A DNA stretch of 64,000 bases from Cenococcum geophilum 1.58 (Eukaryota; Ascomycota; Dothideomycetes; Gloniales; Gloniaceae), in the NCBI GenBank assembly GCA_001692895.1, contig KV748207.1:620001-684000 (forward strand), given 5' to 3'. Shown here piece by piece: positions 21,855 to 33,500 of the stretch. Every line of letters starts with the position of its first letter. Position 1 is the stretch's first letter. Under the pieces are notes generated by a model, which was not told the origin of the DNA, did no database searches, and was given only the letters and a program-made list of their open reading frames with translations. Position numbers and translations under genes: made by a program.

Positions 21855-22745
21855 TTCCGCAAGCGAGTTATCGACACAAGCGAGTTATCGACTTTTTGTA
21901 AGGCATATTGCCTGAGTTACAGGAAAGTCGATGGAAAAGAGGACGATATGGTAAAGAGTATGGCAATAGCCTCGTACAGAGATGAACTAATGAGGAGGGA
22001 AGGGCTGCAGGCCCGAAGAGCTTATAAGGATGTGCCAAGGGCTAGCCGAAGGCTAGCCTGGGCAGCCCCTGAGAGCTCCCGGGCCTAGTAAGGGATACCC
22101 CTTACACTTTTTTACATATTTTATAATAATATTTAACCACAACACAATAATAAATAAATGTTTTCTATATGGGCTTATTTATTGGCGTTTAGGGCATGTA
22201 TGGGTGTTATATTGTAAAAAATTATATAAACTATCCCTTGACCTGTCAGCGTCCAACGAGTAAGTGGTCCGTGCGCAAACACTAGTTTTGAACAACGCGC
22301 GTATCTATATTGATTCCATCAATTAATTACCTACCACAATGTAAAATACGGTTCTACGGGAAGGATAAGTGCTAGCAACCTCATATCGAGCGACTTAACT
22401 CCTAAATTAAGTGTGTATATCAAATTACTATATAATCAAAAGCTTTATAATCCTCAATACGGGCGTTAAATTCAGCTCGATTGATTTGCTAGTTCTTATC
22501 GATAACCGTTGGACGCGAATTGACGGGTCAAGGGATATCTTGGTGGAGCCCTCTGCCGTATACTATTTAACTCTGCTGCTGCGGCAGAATTAATAGTTCA
22601 AAATTGACCGTTGCGACACGCGTTTAGGGCTAATGAGTATCTACCGTTTCTTTCTGAAGTTGGTAAAGGCATTGCATTATAAGTTATTTAAGAAATAAGA
22701 TCTATCGCGTCGTGTATGCAAAAAGTCGATAACTCGCTTGTGGAA
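21855..22745. mobile_element. TA-flanked TIR element with AAGCGAGTTATCGAC ends
   Basis: 891 bp flanked by TA. The left end ttccgcaagcgagttatcga and the reversed right end ttccacaagcgagttatcga are nearly identical. The left end carries an extra tandem copy of caagcgagttatcgac. A 79-codon frame at the left (through GKEDDMVKSMAIASYRDELM) has no recognised domain. The TA duplication suggests Tc1/mariner. A second element is nested inside at 22234-22535. Confidence 0.7.
22234..22535. mobile_element. 302-bp TA-flanked MITE nested in another MITE
   Basis: Terminal inverted repeats tcccttgacctgtcagcgtc (left) and tcccttgacccgtcaattcg (right, reversed) both continue to GCGTCCAACG. TA flanks both sides. 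Non-coding and AT-rich inside. Confidence 0.7.
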
Positions 22746-23122
22746 TACGTTATAAAGTGCGGAATTACATAAGCTCGCAGAAATGCTCGCTCCCTAATGC
22801 GTCGCGACTTCGCAGGCACCAATCCCCCCATTGTTTACTGGGCGCATAGTACCTCAAAAGTCTCCGAGTTTTACCCATTTCCTACCAAAACTCACGAGGA
22901 GAGATAAAAGGACATAACATTCCAACCTGACTCCGAAAACCAATACTCCGCATCCCTAGGGCCTACGGAAGGAAAGATGCATTATGCAACCGGTGTACGC
23001 CACCAACACTTGCCAAAAGACACCAAGGTCAAGTCCAACACCAACAAAATAACTAGTGAATATGAACTAAACCAAACACGCTATCCAATAGCCCAGAGAC
23101 ACGGCTCGGAGCAGGATTAAAA
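22746..23122. other. Spacer downstream of the kinesin gene
   Basis: About 380 bases with no coding frame. It probably includes the kinesin 3' UTR, since the kinesin stop codon is at 23123-23125 on the minus strand. Confidence 0.35.
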
Positions 23123-26100
23123 TCAGCGCCATACACCCTTCGAACCACCCATCAAGCTCCCGCGCGAGCTAGTAGGAGGGTTAACACTGCTCAACCTCAC
23201 AGGCCCGCTCCTCAGTCCTGAGCTCTCCCTCACTCGGTCCTCACCAGTCCCAACAGTCGTCCGCCTCGCTGCGCCTTTTAGGATCGGCGCGGTGCGTGGG
23301 CTTAATACACTGGTCTTCCACTCGCCATCTCGCTCGCTCTTGACCATCCTCCGTGCATGGCTAGCAGTGAAGAGAGCGTTCTCGCTCGGCGGGCTGCACG
23401 ATGTAGCCGTAGGGCTTCGGCGCCGATGGGTACGGCTCACGCCTGTAAATGAGCCCTGGCTGACTGATGATGTGCGTTTGATGGCTGAGCGAATCTTTCG
23501 GGCGTCGGACTGGTTAACACTCCATTTCTCTTCATCTGAGGACGATGAGTTGCCGCAGCTCTCTGATGGTGTGACATCCGATGAACTTGGGATATTTTCA
23601 ATAATGTGTAGAGCAGATCGATACGGGGCTGCATTGGTAGCCATTTCTCGTAGAGGGGAGTGTTCAGAGTCGGAAGAGAAGTTAGCAAGGGTTGGAGCAA
23701 CGGGAGAACCGTCCGATTTCTTGGATAAGAAGCCGGTTTGGAATCTACTGGAGCGGGGTTTGATGTCAAGGGAGGCTTCTGGAGGTGTTGGGATGGGTGA
23801 GGAGTTGTTCGGATCGGGTACTGAGACGAGACTGGGCATCATAGGTGGCGGCAACTCCATGGAGGAACTTGTGGGAGTGGACTCGATTGGCTGCGGAGTT
23901 GCTTGGAATTCAGCAAGAGTGCCGTCCTCGGTGTCATCTCTCCATCGTACGCCACGCTTGAGACCTTTGATTGGCGAACTTTTCTTGGGCGTGAACTGGA
24001 TCCCTTTCTTTGCGGCGCCCAACTTCCGCCTCCTTGGAGATGCTTTCACAGGCGAAGAAGTTAGATGGGGCGCGTCCACCAGAGTTGGCATAGCCACAGG
24101 ACGCATTGGTGATGGACCCATGATGTTCACCGGTTTCCTCCTCTTGGGGGTACCATGGCGAGTTGGTGCGAATACTTCTGTAATAGGAAGGCCGCCATCA
24201 GGCTTGATCACTTGCGATGTAGCATCAGAGCAGGATGTCACAATCCTGGCAAGTAACTTCCTCGCCGCTTGAACCGCCTCTCCCTCATCCATTGTCATGA
24301 TCTGGCTGAGAATTGCCACGGTCTCGAAGTGTGCTTGTAGGAGTACCTGGACGATAGCCGCATCGCCACCCTTCTCTTGTTCAAGAACACTTGTATAGGC
24401 TTCCCGATCCGCAATCGATTTTAGGAGCTCAGCCTCTCTTGTCAAACTGGCAACATCACTGCCATCGGTGGCGCCATCAACTTCTTGAAGCTGCCGAAGC
24501 CCAGTCTGCAGCGCTGTTTCGATGGCTCGTTCCCAGTTGTTCTTCGACATCCGCTGATGGTAATGTTGTCGGCTACCTTCAAGCTCCGTCTGGATCCCTA
24601 GTGCAGTCTTTCGCATAGCCAATAAGCCTCGTGGCGGGTCCTCATCTTCGCGTGTCTCGCACACAGTATCGAAACCCGCAATCCAAGCCGAAATCATAGA
24701 AATACGTCTCTCAATCTGCCTTAATTTCTTCATCATGCTTGTCCTCTCTTGTCGTTCTGCTGATGAATGTTCGTATGCAGCTCGTATGCGGATGATGCCT
24801 TCTCGAGCAATGCCTTCTCTCTTCTCGCTCTGCTTCTTGAACTTGGCGTAAGAGCTCCCTTCGCTGTCTTTTTGCTGCCTCATCAGCTCATCGATTAGAG
24901 CGCGTTGTTCATCAATCTTCTTGAGGTAGTCCTTAACGTGACGGTTAACGTTAAACACGTTCTTGGTAGCCTTCGTCTGGATATTCTTTGCCCGATTCGC
25001 ATAACGAAGCGTATTTTGTGTCTCATCGAAGTGGGCACTTGATGGACTAACGCATACAATCATGACTGTGCGACAATTACCGCCGAGGGAAAACTTAAGT
25101 AACCGGGTGAGTTTTGAATTCCGGTACGGGATGTGGTTGCGCTTGTGTGGGTCGCACAATGCGTTGATACAACTTCCAAGTGCGAGAAGAGATTTGTTGA
25201 TGTTAGCGCCTTCAAGTAACCTCTCTCCGCGGTTCTTCGTTGCGCTAGCACGCTCACTTCCTGCGAGATCTATTATACTTAGTGTTGCCATTGTGTGTGG
25301 TTCATTAACAGCTGCATTGCGGTCTTTGGATGACACATTGATCTGTAGAACGGCGTGAGATCGAGAGGAGGTAGCATTTGCTTCAGTTGGCGACATTGTT
25401 CGGTACTCGTTGCCTCGGACTATTATGTCCATGACTTCTTGTACCTAGCAAAGGTGTTAACCCACGTATCTCAACTTGAGAGAATGCGCTTACATTTTGA
25501 GGGCGGTGGCTGGAAAGGCCGGCGACTGAGACAGCTTGGTTCGCATCCTCGCGGAGCATCAGTCCTTGCTTGCTTCCACCTGGCACAAGTAGATCTCGTA
25601 TAGTCTCGTTATATATTTCAAGGTAAGAAAGTGTGATTTCCGTGACCTTTTCTTCCTGCATTTCGCCTATCCGCTCGAATAACTCTTGCATTGTGAGAAA
25701 GATGATGCCAGGTTGTTGCGCGGTTCCGCTATTTCATCGTTAGCCGTGACCCATTCCCGAAGAGCTTCCTCGGCGTACGTAATTGTATGTGTCTTGCCGC
25801 AACCTGTAGCACCATACGCGAAGACTGTTGCATTGTAACCCTCTAATACGCTATCCAGAAGAGACCTTGTGGTGGCTTCATAAACATCCCCCTGTGTTGT
25901 GTTTTCGTCGAAGACACGGTCGAAAGCGAAGGTTTGATCTTTGACCCTTTTCCCTTGTGGCACTACCGATCTTGAGAATCGTTGTACCGGGTTATCTTCA
26001 GGTGGATCGAATATCCTATATCAATTGTTAGCTCTTAACCGTCCTAAGGGGGGCCGATTGGATCCCTACAAGCACTTCTCGTCGACAACTTTAATGACAG

Positions 26101-26269
26101 GCCGTATTCCCTTTTGATATAATTTTGGTGTAGGTGCAGCTGCAAGTGAGCCGTCTCCAAGAAATAGTGTATGGTCGTCGCATTTTGCTAATTGTGCTGC
26201 TTCTCTAATAGTGAACGGTCGGACTCGTACAGTGACGGAGATGGAGGACGCGCCGTCGATGGCGGCCAT
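23123..26269 (-). CDS. Kinesin-8 family motor protein
   Basis: Four exons on the minus strand: 26269-26070, 26015-25779, 25728-25494 and 25444-23123. The three introns are 54, 50 and 49 bp, all GT..AG with CTAAC or TTAAC branch sites, and the frame is exact (997 residues). The N-terminal motor has SISVTVRVRPF near residue 10, the P-loop YGATGCGKTHTI near 135-145, switch I NATSSRSH near 250, and switch II DLAGSERA near 283. GATGCGKT and LGSCINALCDPHKRN fit kinesin-8 (Kip3/KipB), plus-end-directed motors that shorten microtubules in mitosis and nuclear positioning. A coiled coil follows the motor (YLKKIDEQRALIDELMRQQ), then a long Ser/Pro-rich basic tail. Confidence 0.92.
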
Positions 26270-27191
26270 GTTTGGAAGAATTAGATTTCAGAAACACTAA
26301 GACTGCAAGAATGAGCTCTTAAATTATTCTGGGTGGTAGTCCTGAGAGAAGGCTGTTCTTTGGTTATGGAGAAGAAGTACAATGAGCTGTATGTTTTGAT
26401 GGAGTTCTGTTGATTCTTAACCTGGTTTGGTAAAGCGCGCCAAGCCCCTGCAACCCTGAATCATGGCGATGTTTCAATCCCAACCAACGGAGTTGGCCAC
26501 GACTAAATCGCCCCGTGAATAGACTATTATAGTGGGTTGCCTGAAGAAAACAATATGAATGCTCTAGTTTCCATCGAGACCACCGCTGGAGATCATACAA
26601 CTACGTCGTGACGCCCCATCGTTGATGTAGGCGAGCTAGGAGACGACCATCGTGAGGCAAGATGGTAAACAACGAGCTTTGACGACTAATTCCCGGAAAA
26701 GATCCTACAGATTAGGACTTTTAGATTTTTTTTTATAAATTGCTTTCTTTGGTAGCGGTATGCTACTATCTCTCTTTCGTTCAACTTTCTTGCGTAGGTG
26801 CCTCTCCGCGACGAGCCCTCTTTGAGGGTGGGTTTTCCAAATAACGAAGGCTTTCGACGTGGGGAGATGACGAGCCTGCAAGCGGAGCGTTCACCTACTG
26901 GCCAATTTGGGTGAACAACCCTTTTCTCAACCTCTTCAAATATATTCCCACTTCGCACTATATGCTGCTTACTCTTTCCTGCTCACAACGCAAACGTCCA
27001 GCCCCTCATCTCATGGCCATAAAGACAACCTAAGCCTCAGAAAAACCATAGACATTCTTAATCTGTCAGATTTAGTACCACGAGAGGTTAAGGCCAATAC
27101 TCCACTCCAGTGGCTGTGCGTAAGAATTGGTTCCAAGCCAACACTTTAAGACGACTAACTCGAGTATTGTAGGATTGCACCCACGCCGCAT
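26270..27191. other. Divergent intergenic region, kinesin / BTB
   Basis: About 920 bases between two divergent start codons. Short frames only, with no recognised motif beyond a T-run near 26728. It presumably holds both promoters. Confidence 0.4.
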
Positions 27192-27926
27192 ATGAGCGTT
27201 CAGATGAAATCTTATTACAAAGAGAGCTGCAAATCCGAAAGCGAGGATGGCCTGAAGAATATTTTAGTCAGTCAAGATGATCCAGCGGATAACAATAAGC
27301 AAGGAATCGATAATGACATTGTCGCGGTCACCGTTGGCACCGTTTTACACGATCCCACAATGTTCTATGTCCCCAAGCACCTCATTTGCAGCTACTCTTT
27401 CTTCTTCAAGCTTGTTTGCAGCCGTCCCATGACACCGTGGGTCCAGCATCGGGTCGAATTTCCTGAGGAAGACCCAGCTATCTTCTCAATCTTCGTCAAA
27501 TGGCTCTATACCCGCACCATCAAAATTCCGGACTCAGTCAATAACATGATAAAGTATATCATTTCCATCTACACGCTCGCCGATCGTCTCCGAGCAACAG
27601 CACTGAAAAATTCCTTGATCGATTTACTCGTGGTTATTTACAGCGAAGAAGCAAACGTGCTAGACATATCCGATATCGCACTCATCTACGCCAACACATT
27701 CACTGGCTCAGGCCTCCGGCGTTGGGCTGTGGATGAATATCCTCGCTTACGAGAGAACATACAGCATGCATCCTGGGAAAACTATGGCAAGCAATGTCCG
27801 GAGTTCTTTTTCGATTTGGCGAAGGCTTCATTCAATGAACAAGCTCCGATACCAAACCCTGCTAGTGACCCCAGACGCTATCACGACCATGATGGAGTTA
27901 CCCATGCCGGCTGTTGCAACTACTGA
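27192..27926 (+). CDS. BTB/POZ domain protein
   Basis: Intronless, 244 residues. After a polar 45-residue leader, residues 46-130 fit a fungal BTB/POZ fold: VAVTVGTVLHDPTMFYVPKH, then the SYSFFFKLVC helix, EFPEEDPAIFSIFVKWLYT and the helical ISIYTLADRLRATALKNSLI. Such proteins act as dimerisation modules or Cullin-3 adaptors; no second domain is visible, so the role is unknown. The tail ends HAGCCNY. A +1-shifted frame runs on to 28134, so the annotated end could be a frameshift or a missed intron. Confidence 0.75.
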   Translation: MSVQMKSYYKESCKSESEDGLKNILVSQDDPADNNKQGIDNDIVAVTVGTVLHDPTMFYVPKHLICSYSFFFKLVCSRPMTPWVQHRVEFPEEDPAIFSIFVKWLYTRTIKIPDSVNNMIKYIISIYTLADRLRATALKNSLIDLLVVIYSEEANVLDISDIALIYANTFTGSGLRRWAVDEYPRLRENIQHASWENYGKQCPEFFFDLAKASFNEQAPIPNPASDPRRYHDHDGVTHAGCCNY

Positions 27927-29234
27927 AAATTATGTGAGGCCAACACAGGAAAGTCTGTTGATCTATGAAGCGCAAAGAGTTATTTTTGGTCAGCTTCTGA
28001 ATGTCTATTATGGCCTATGGAGAGTTTATTTTTGGAAATTGAGTGAGTTCGCACGACGGTTGAGAAAGCCGGATATGAATGAAGTGCATCTGCGAGTGTT
28101 GTGTTTGAATGATCGAATACCGAAGCTAGCTTAGGTTTTTGGCGCCGGATCTTGCATGACTGCTGAGCAATCCCTGTATTACGCCAAAGCCCTCCATGAG
28201 GACCATTCAGGAAGGACAAAAATATGCGATAAGTCAGCGTGCGTCTAGGTTTTTTGTTGGAGCGTTCTGCGCTACCAGATTACTTAGTTCCAATACTCCC
28301 AAATGACCCTCTAAATACTCAGAGGAAGCGCAAGTATCTCACTTCCGTCAAAATTCCAAAGCGTTCTTGAATAGCAACTCATACAACTCTGTGGTTGAGC
28401 GCAAAACAAGTTCCATCTGCCCTTCAGCCTACCTTCTAGTCTTAGTCAAGTACTCTGCATAGATGGAGCTTGAATTGAACAAAACTTCCGACTGTTGCAT
28501 CTGGACCCGCACGCGGCGCATCGTTTCTAAAAGCAGAAGTCAGCGCCGGGGGGTCCACCACCCAAAGCAGTTCGTATTCCAACCGCCACTGCGAGCTTGT
28601 CTAGACGACAGCGGCAACCCCACAACACGCTGCCCTCGACACTCATAGATCAATAAATCCAGACTCGGCTGCATTGCGCAGCAACGGCAATGATCATCGC
28701 CACAAGCATCTCGGCCATCAAGGATATTTACATCAGAAACGGCCGGCTGACAAAGGGGACACATAGCATTCGTGGCGAGCAGCAGCGCAAACCAGGTACA
28801 TGGAACCAGTGCATTCAGGAAGTGCACACACCATTTGTAAAAGCAGGTTCATATATATATAACGAATATGCACAAACAGCTGAAACTTTGGCTCACTTCA
28901 GCTGAGTCCCTGGCACCCCGGCGCAGTACACGCAGAGGCTGACTACCTTTTGACAAAGCCTCATCCCATCCCGCACCTACACCAAACCGAAACAGAAAAC
29001 TTCCCGTTAGGTCATTGCACTCGCTTAGTTACTTGGTTAAAATTTCAAAATTCAGAAATTCCTGGATTCCCATCTATCCCTGCAGATCGCGATACATCCC
29101 CCCGTTTCGGGCCGGGTTTGAATTTATAAAGTACAAGTCTGCTAGTTGGCGTACACAATTTGTGTGGATCTGGCGTAAGGAGAGTCCGTGGTGAAAAGAC
29201 TCGAGGATGACGAGTTTGTGCTGGTCAGGCGGAC
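27927..29234. other. Gene-poor stretch
   Basis: About 1.3 kb. The BTB-shifted frame covers the first 200 bases. A minus-strand cysteine-rich open frame lies at about 28540-28830 but has no ATG upstream of its hydrophobic leader. No other coding signal seen. Confidence 0.35.
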
Positions 29235-29604
29235 CTAGGAGTTGATGTTGAGCATGCCCTCGGCACCGCATGGTGACCAGATGATGGGTGTGCTATCGGC
29301 CGTATTGTACTTCAGGCAGTCACCGTCCACGGGGCCCACGAAATCGTATTCCGTGCAGGTCTGTCTATAGGCTGAATCCAAATCTCCTAGGGAATAGGAG
29401 AACTTTTTGCTCTGAGGATTTAGATTGAGGAATGCTTACCTGAGCGGTTTGACCGGAGAAGTGATAGGTCGACTTGAGCGCACCAGTGATGCCCTTATCA
29501 ATGGCGGCATAGCCACGATAGTCGGTGCTGAAGACAGAGTACTGGAATCCACCAGGGTAGGTGATATCCACGTTGAGCTGGCAGTTCTCAGGGTTGCAAA
29601 TCAA
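29235..29604 (-). pseudogene. DUF4360-like secreted protein, 5'-truncated
   Basis: Two exons remain: about 29604-29440 and 29360-29235, joined by a 79-bp GT..AG intron (29439-29361). The first encodes NCQLNVDITYPGGFQYSVFS and YRGYAAIDKGITG, then STYHFSGQTAQ. The second encodes TCTEYDFVGPVDGDCLKY and ends WSPCGAEGMLNINS. This is the conserved C-terminal half of fungal DUF4360 proteins, small secreted proteins of unknown function. The expected N-terminal half and signal peptide are missing. Upstream of 29604 the sequence changes abruptly to the AATCGATTGAATTGA-rich block, so the gene looks cut there. Confidence 0.75.
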
Positions 29605-30478
29605 TCAACTCAACTCGATTAAGGCCCTGAATCGGTTGAATTGAAAGCTTTGTAAGCAGAGAGTCCAGTTAATTGAATTAATTGAATCAATATTGAAGTC
29701 TTGGCACCTAGTTGCAACTGAATTCAATTGGAGTAGTTAGCAATTATCACGAGTCTTGGCATAGATTTGATGCGGGAGGACCTACCTGGTGACGCCCAAA
29801 ATCGTTTCTAACTGCCCTTCCTGTCACCCGGCTCTCAATATAGGCCTATTACGAGTCTTGATATAGTGTTAACACACTCTCCTGCTGCATTATACTGTCT
29901 CTTTTATCGCCGGTCGCTTTAACTGCCCATAGGCCCACGACGTCCGCCCGCCGTTAGATGAGGAATATGGTAGCCAAGAAGACGCTTCCACTTAATTCCT
30001 TTATACTCTTCTTGTTAGGAATTGGTGGTAGACGCGTCAGCATTACCATCTAAGCTGTGATCTGAGACGCGCTGGAGGTCGGTAGGTGCGATAGGGTCAG
30101 AACGAGCTGTAGAAAGGATTGAGGTGTTCGTTTGGCCATCATCTGACGCGTTAGAAGCCATGGTAGTAATAGAATTAATATTGTTAATGGGCAAATCCGG
30201 TAGCAAAGTTCTTCTACTGGAGGCGATATAACGGTGTAAACATAGGGTAATGCTCGGGTAAACTTTTTTGATAAGGGAGACTAAGAAAAATAAGGTTTGG
30301 AGCATTATGACTTGTTAATATTTCTATAATATTAAAAGATTCAATATTTGTCAACCGATTCAATTCAATTGGGACTTCCAAATCGATTGAATTGAAAAGC
30401 CAGTAAACCCTCAATCGGTTGAATTGAGTGCCAAGATTCAATCGATTCAATTCAATATTGAAATCTTGTTAATTGACC
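29605..30478. repeat. Block bounded by AATCGRTTGAATTGA motifs, possible element
   Basis: About 870 bp between a truncated DUF4360 gene and the degraded 3' end of the NLR. The motif aatcggttgaattgaa or its reverse occurs near 29628 and at least four times in 30350-30460, at both edges of the block. Some of the copies are palindromic, so repeat orientation is ambiguous. A 96-codon minus-strand frame (30015-30305) has no recognised domain. No clean target duplication was found. Confidence 0.4.
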
Positions 30479-30528
30479 TTGACGACCTAAAGATGGCTTT
30501 AGCCTGACGCTAACATAAGTGGCGTGCA

Positions 30529-33500
30529 TTAACTACTAGCGGTGGCTTCTACGTCTACTCCCTTGACGACCTTAAGATGGTCGTTGTTTAATGCTGCGTT
30601 CAGTGGCGTCCGTCCACTACTATCGGTGGCTGCTACGTCTGCTCCCTTCTCCAAAAGCAGCTGGACGACTTCGAGATGGCCGTTATTTAACGCTGCGTTT
30701 AGTGGCGTTTGTTCACTACTGGCGGTGGCTACTACGTCTGCCCCCTTCTCTAAAAGCAGCCGGACGACTTCAAGATGGCCGTTATTTAACGCTGCGTTCA
30801 GTGGTGTCCATCCATTATTATTAGCGGCGGCCATATCTGCTCCTTTCTCCAGAAGAAGCCGGACGACCTCAAGATGGCCGTTATTTGATGCTGAGTTAAG
30901 TAGTGTCCATCCATTGTTATTGGCCACGGCCATATCTGCTCCCTTCTCTAGTAGTAGCTTAACAACCTCAAGATGGCCGTTGTTTAATACTAAGTTAAGT
31001 GGTGTCCATCTACTAGCATTAGTAGCGGCTGTGTCTGCTCCCTTCTCTAAAAGAAGCCGGACAACTTCAAGATAGCCGCTGTCTAACGCTAAGTTAAATA
31101 GTATCCATTTATTGTCACTGGCGACGGCTATATCTGCTCCCTTCTCTAAAAGAAGCCGGACGACTTCAAGATAGCCGCTGTATAACGCTAAGTTAAGTGA
31201 TGTCCATTTATTGTCATTAGCGACGGCTGTGTCTACTCCCTTCTCTAAAAGAAGCCGGACGACTTCGAGATGGCCGCTATATAACGCTAAGTTAAGTGGT
31301 GTCCATTTATTGTCACTGGCGACGGCTATATCTACTCCTTTCTCCAGAAGAAGCCGGACGACTTCGAGATGGCCGCTGTATGACGCTAAGTTAAGCGGTG
31401 TCCATCCATTATTACTGGCGACGGCTATATCTGCTCCTTTCTCCAGAAGAAGCCGGACGACTTTAAAATAGCCACTACCTGACGCTAAGTTGAGTGGTGT
31501 CCATCTATCGTTATTGGCGACGGCTATATCTGCTCCTTTCTCCAGAAGAAGCCGGACGACTTCAAGATAGCCGCTGCCTGACGCTGAGTTAAGTGGTATC
31601 CATCCACCGCTATTGGCGACGGCTATATCTGCTCCTTTCTCCAGAAGAAGCCGGACGACTTCAAGATGGCCGCTATTTAACGCTAAATTAAGTAGTGTCC
31701 ATCCATCGTCATTGGCGACGGCTATGTCTGCTCCTTTCTCCAGAAGAAGCCGGACGACTTTAAGATGGCCGCTGTCTAACGCTGAGTTGAGTGGTGTCTA
31801 TCCACCGCCATTGGCGACGGCTATATCTGCTCCTTTCTTTAGAAGAAGCCGGACGACTTTAAGATGGCCGCTGCCTAACGCTGAGTTAAGTGGTGTCCAT
31901 CCATCGTCATTGGCGACGGCTATATCTGCTCCTTTCTCTAGAAGAAGCCGGACGACTTTAAGATGGCCGCTGTATAACGCTGAGTTAAGTGGTGTCCATC
32001 CATTGTTACTGGCGACGGCTATATCTGCTCCTTTCTCCAGAAGAAGCCGGACGACTTTAAGATGGCCGCTGCCTGACGCTGAGTTGAGTGGTGTCCATCC
32101 ACCGCCATTGGCGATGGCTATATCTGCTCCTTTCTCTAGAAGAAGTCGGACAACTTCAAGATGGCCGCTATCTGACGCTAAATTGAGTGGTGTCCATCCA
32201 TCATCATTGGCGACGGCTATGTCTGCTCCTTTCTCCAGAAGAAGCTGGACGACTTCAAGATGGCCGCTGTCTAACGCTGAGTTGAGTGGTGTCCATCCAC
32301 CGCCATTAACGACGGCTATATCTGCTCCTTTCTCTAGAAGAAGCCGGACGACTTTGAGATAGCCGCTGTCTGACGCTAAGTTAAGTGATGTCCATCCATC
32401 GTCATTGGCGACGGCTGTGTCTGCTCCTTTCTCTAGAAGAAGCCGGACGACCTCGATATGGCCGTTGTCTGACGCTGCGTGTAGTGGTGTCCACTTATAT
32501 TTGTTTGTCGTTTCCTGTTCCGCTCTAGCTTCAATCAGTAAGTCGACATTCTCACAATCGCCATTCATGGCGGCTGTGTACAGTGGCGTTCGCCCCATAG
32601 AGTCTTTTAAGGTAAGGTTCACGCCCATACCGACAAGAGCCTTTACTATGTTTCTGTGTCCCCCAGCTATAGCGGCATTGATTGGAACGCCGAATTTCCC
32701 TCCATCTACATTAGGGTTTGCACCCCAATGAATTAACAGGTCGAACGCTAACTCATAACCTTTAAAACAAACTGCTTGTAGAGGGGTGCCGTATTCGCCT
32801 CCTACTGTGTTCAATTGTGTTTTATCCTTTGCCCAAATACATTCCATGCTGGTAGTAAGATCGAACAAAGCTGCATAATATAACGGGGTTGCTACAGCCC
32901 TTTTGTTTTCTTGACTTTCATCTGCCGTTGCCCCAGGGGACTCAATGTACGTTCTCTATTGATGAAAGCTCCCATTTTCAGGACGAAAAAACTCTCTCAC
33001 CAGGCTGACTAGCTTAATATCGTCCTTTCCCCCTGCGGTGACATGCGAATTCTAATGTCTTGCAGCATAATCAATGAATGGATATTTGTGCTCATAGTTC
33101 TCTTGCGTTCCGGAGCACTGCCAGATGTCGCCGTAATTTAAATAGGCAAGACAAATCCCTGCAATGAACCTATGATGCTCAGCCTGACTAGGAATTCGAT
33201 CAAAGCCTGAAGAGCTTTTGGATGGATCCACCGGACTTTGTGATAGGACAGAGACTAGAAATTCTCAAACTGATGGGTGGATTAGATGGATGGTTCCGGA
33301 ACCAGCTCCATCACCAGATTCCTCCGCCTTAATTTCTACAAGAGCCCCGCAGATGTCGATAATCTCGCTGTTAATATAGTCGCCATCGATATTGTCGGGT
33401 AACTCGTCTAATTGGAGACTAGCGCCATCATCATTGGGCTCAACAATGAGAGCCTCGGTGATCTCGGATACGGTTAGAGGCCGTAAGGCGAAAGTTGTCC

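Noticed and set aside
23292-24272. 326-codon plus-strand open frame
   Set aside because: Antisense shadow of the kinesin-8 last exon, with no domain of its own.
28540-28827. Cysteine-rich secreted protein on the minus strand
   Set aside because: The hydrophobic leader and eight Cys are attractive, but the frame opens with GTG, has an upstream stop and no ATG before the leader, and no supporting splice was found.
30530-32520. CRISPR-like regular repeat spacing
   Set aside because: The repeats are contiguous protein-coding units without unique spacers, in a eukaryote.
30542-32731. Long plus-strand open frames rich in RRSRTTSRWPL repeats
   Set aside because: They are the antisense of the ankyrin array. 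The 99-bp period keeps several frames open, but only the minus strand gives the ankyrin consensus linked to HET and NACHT domains.
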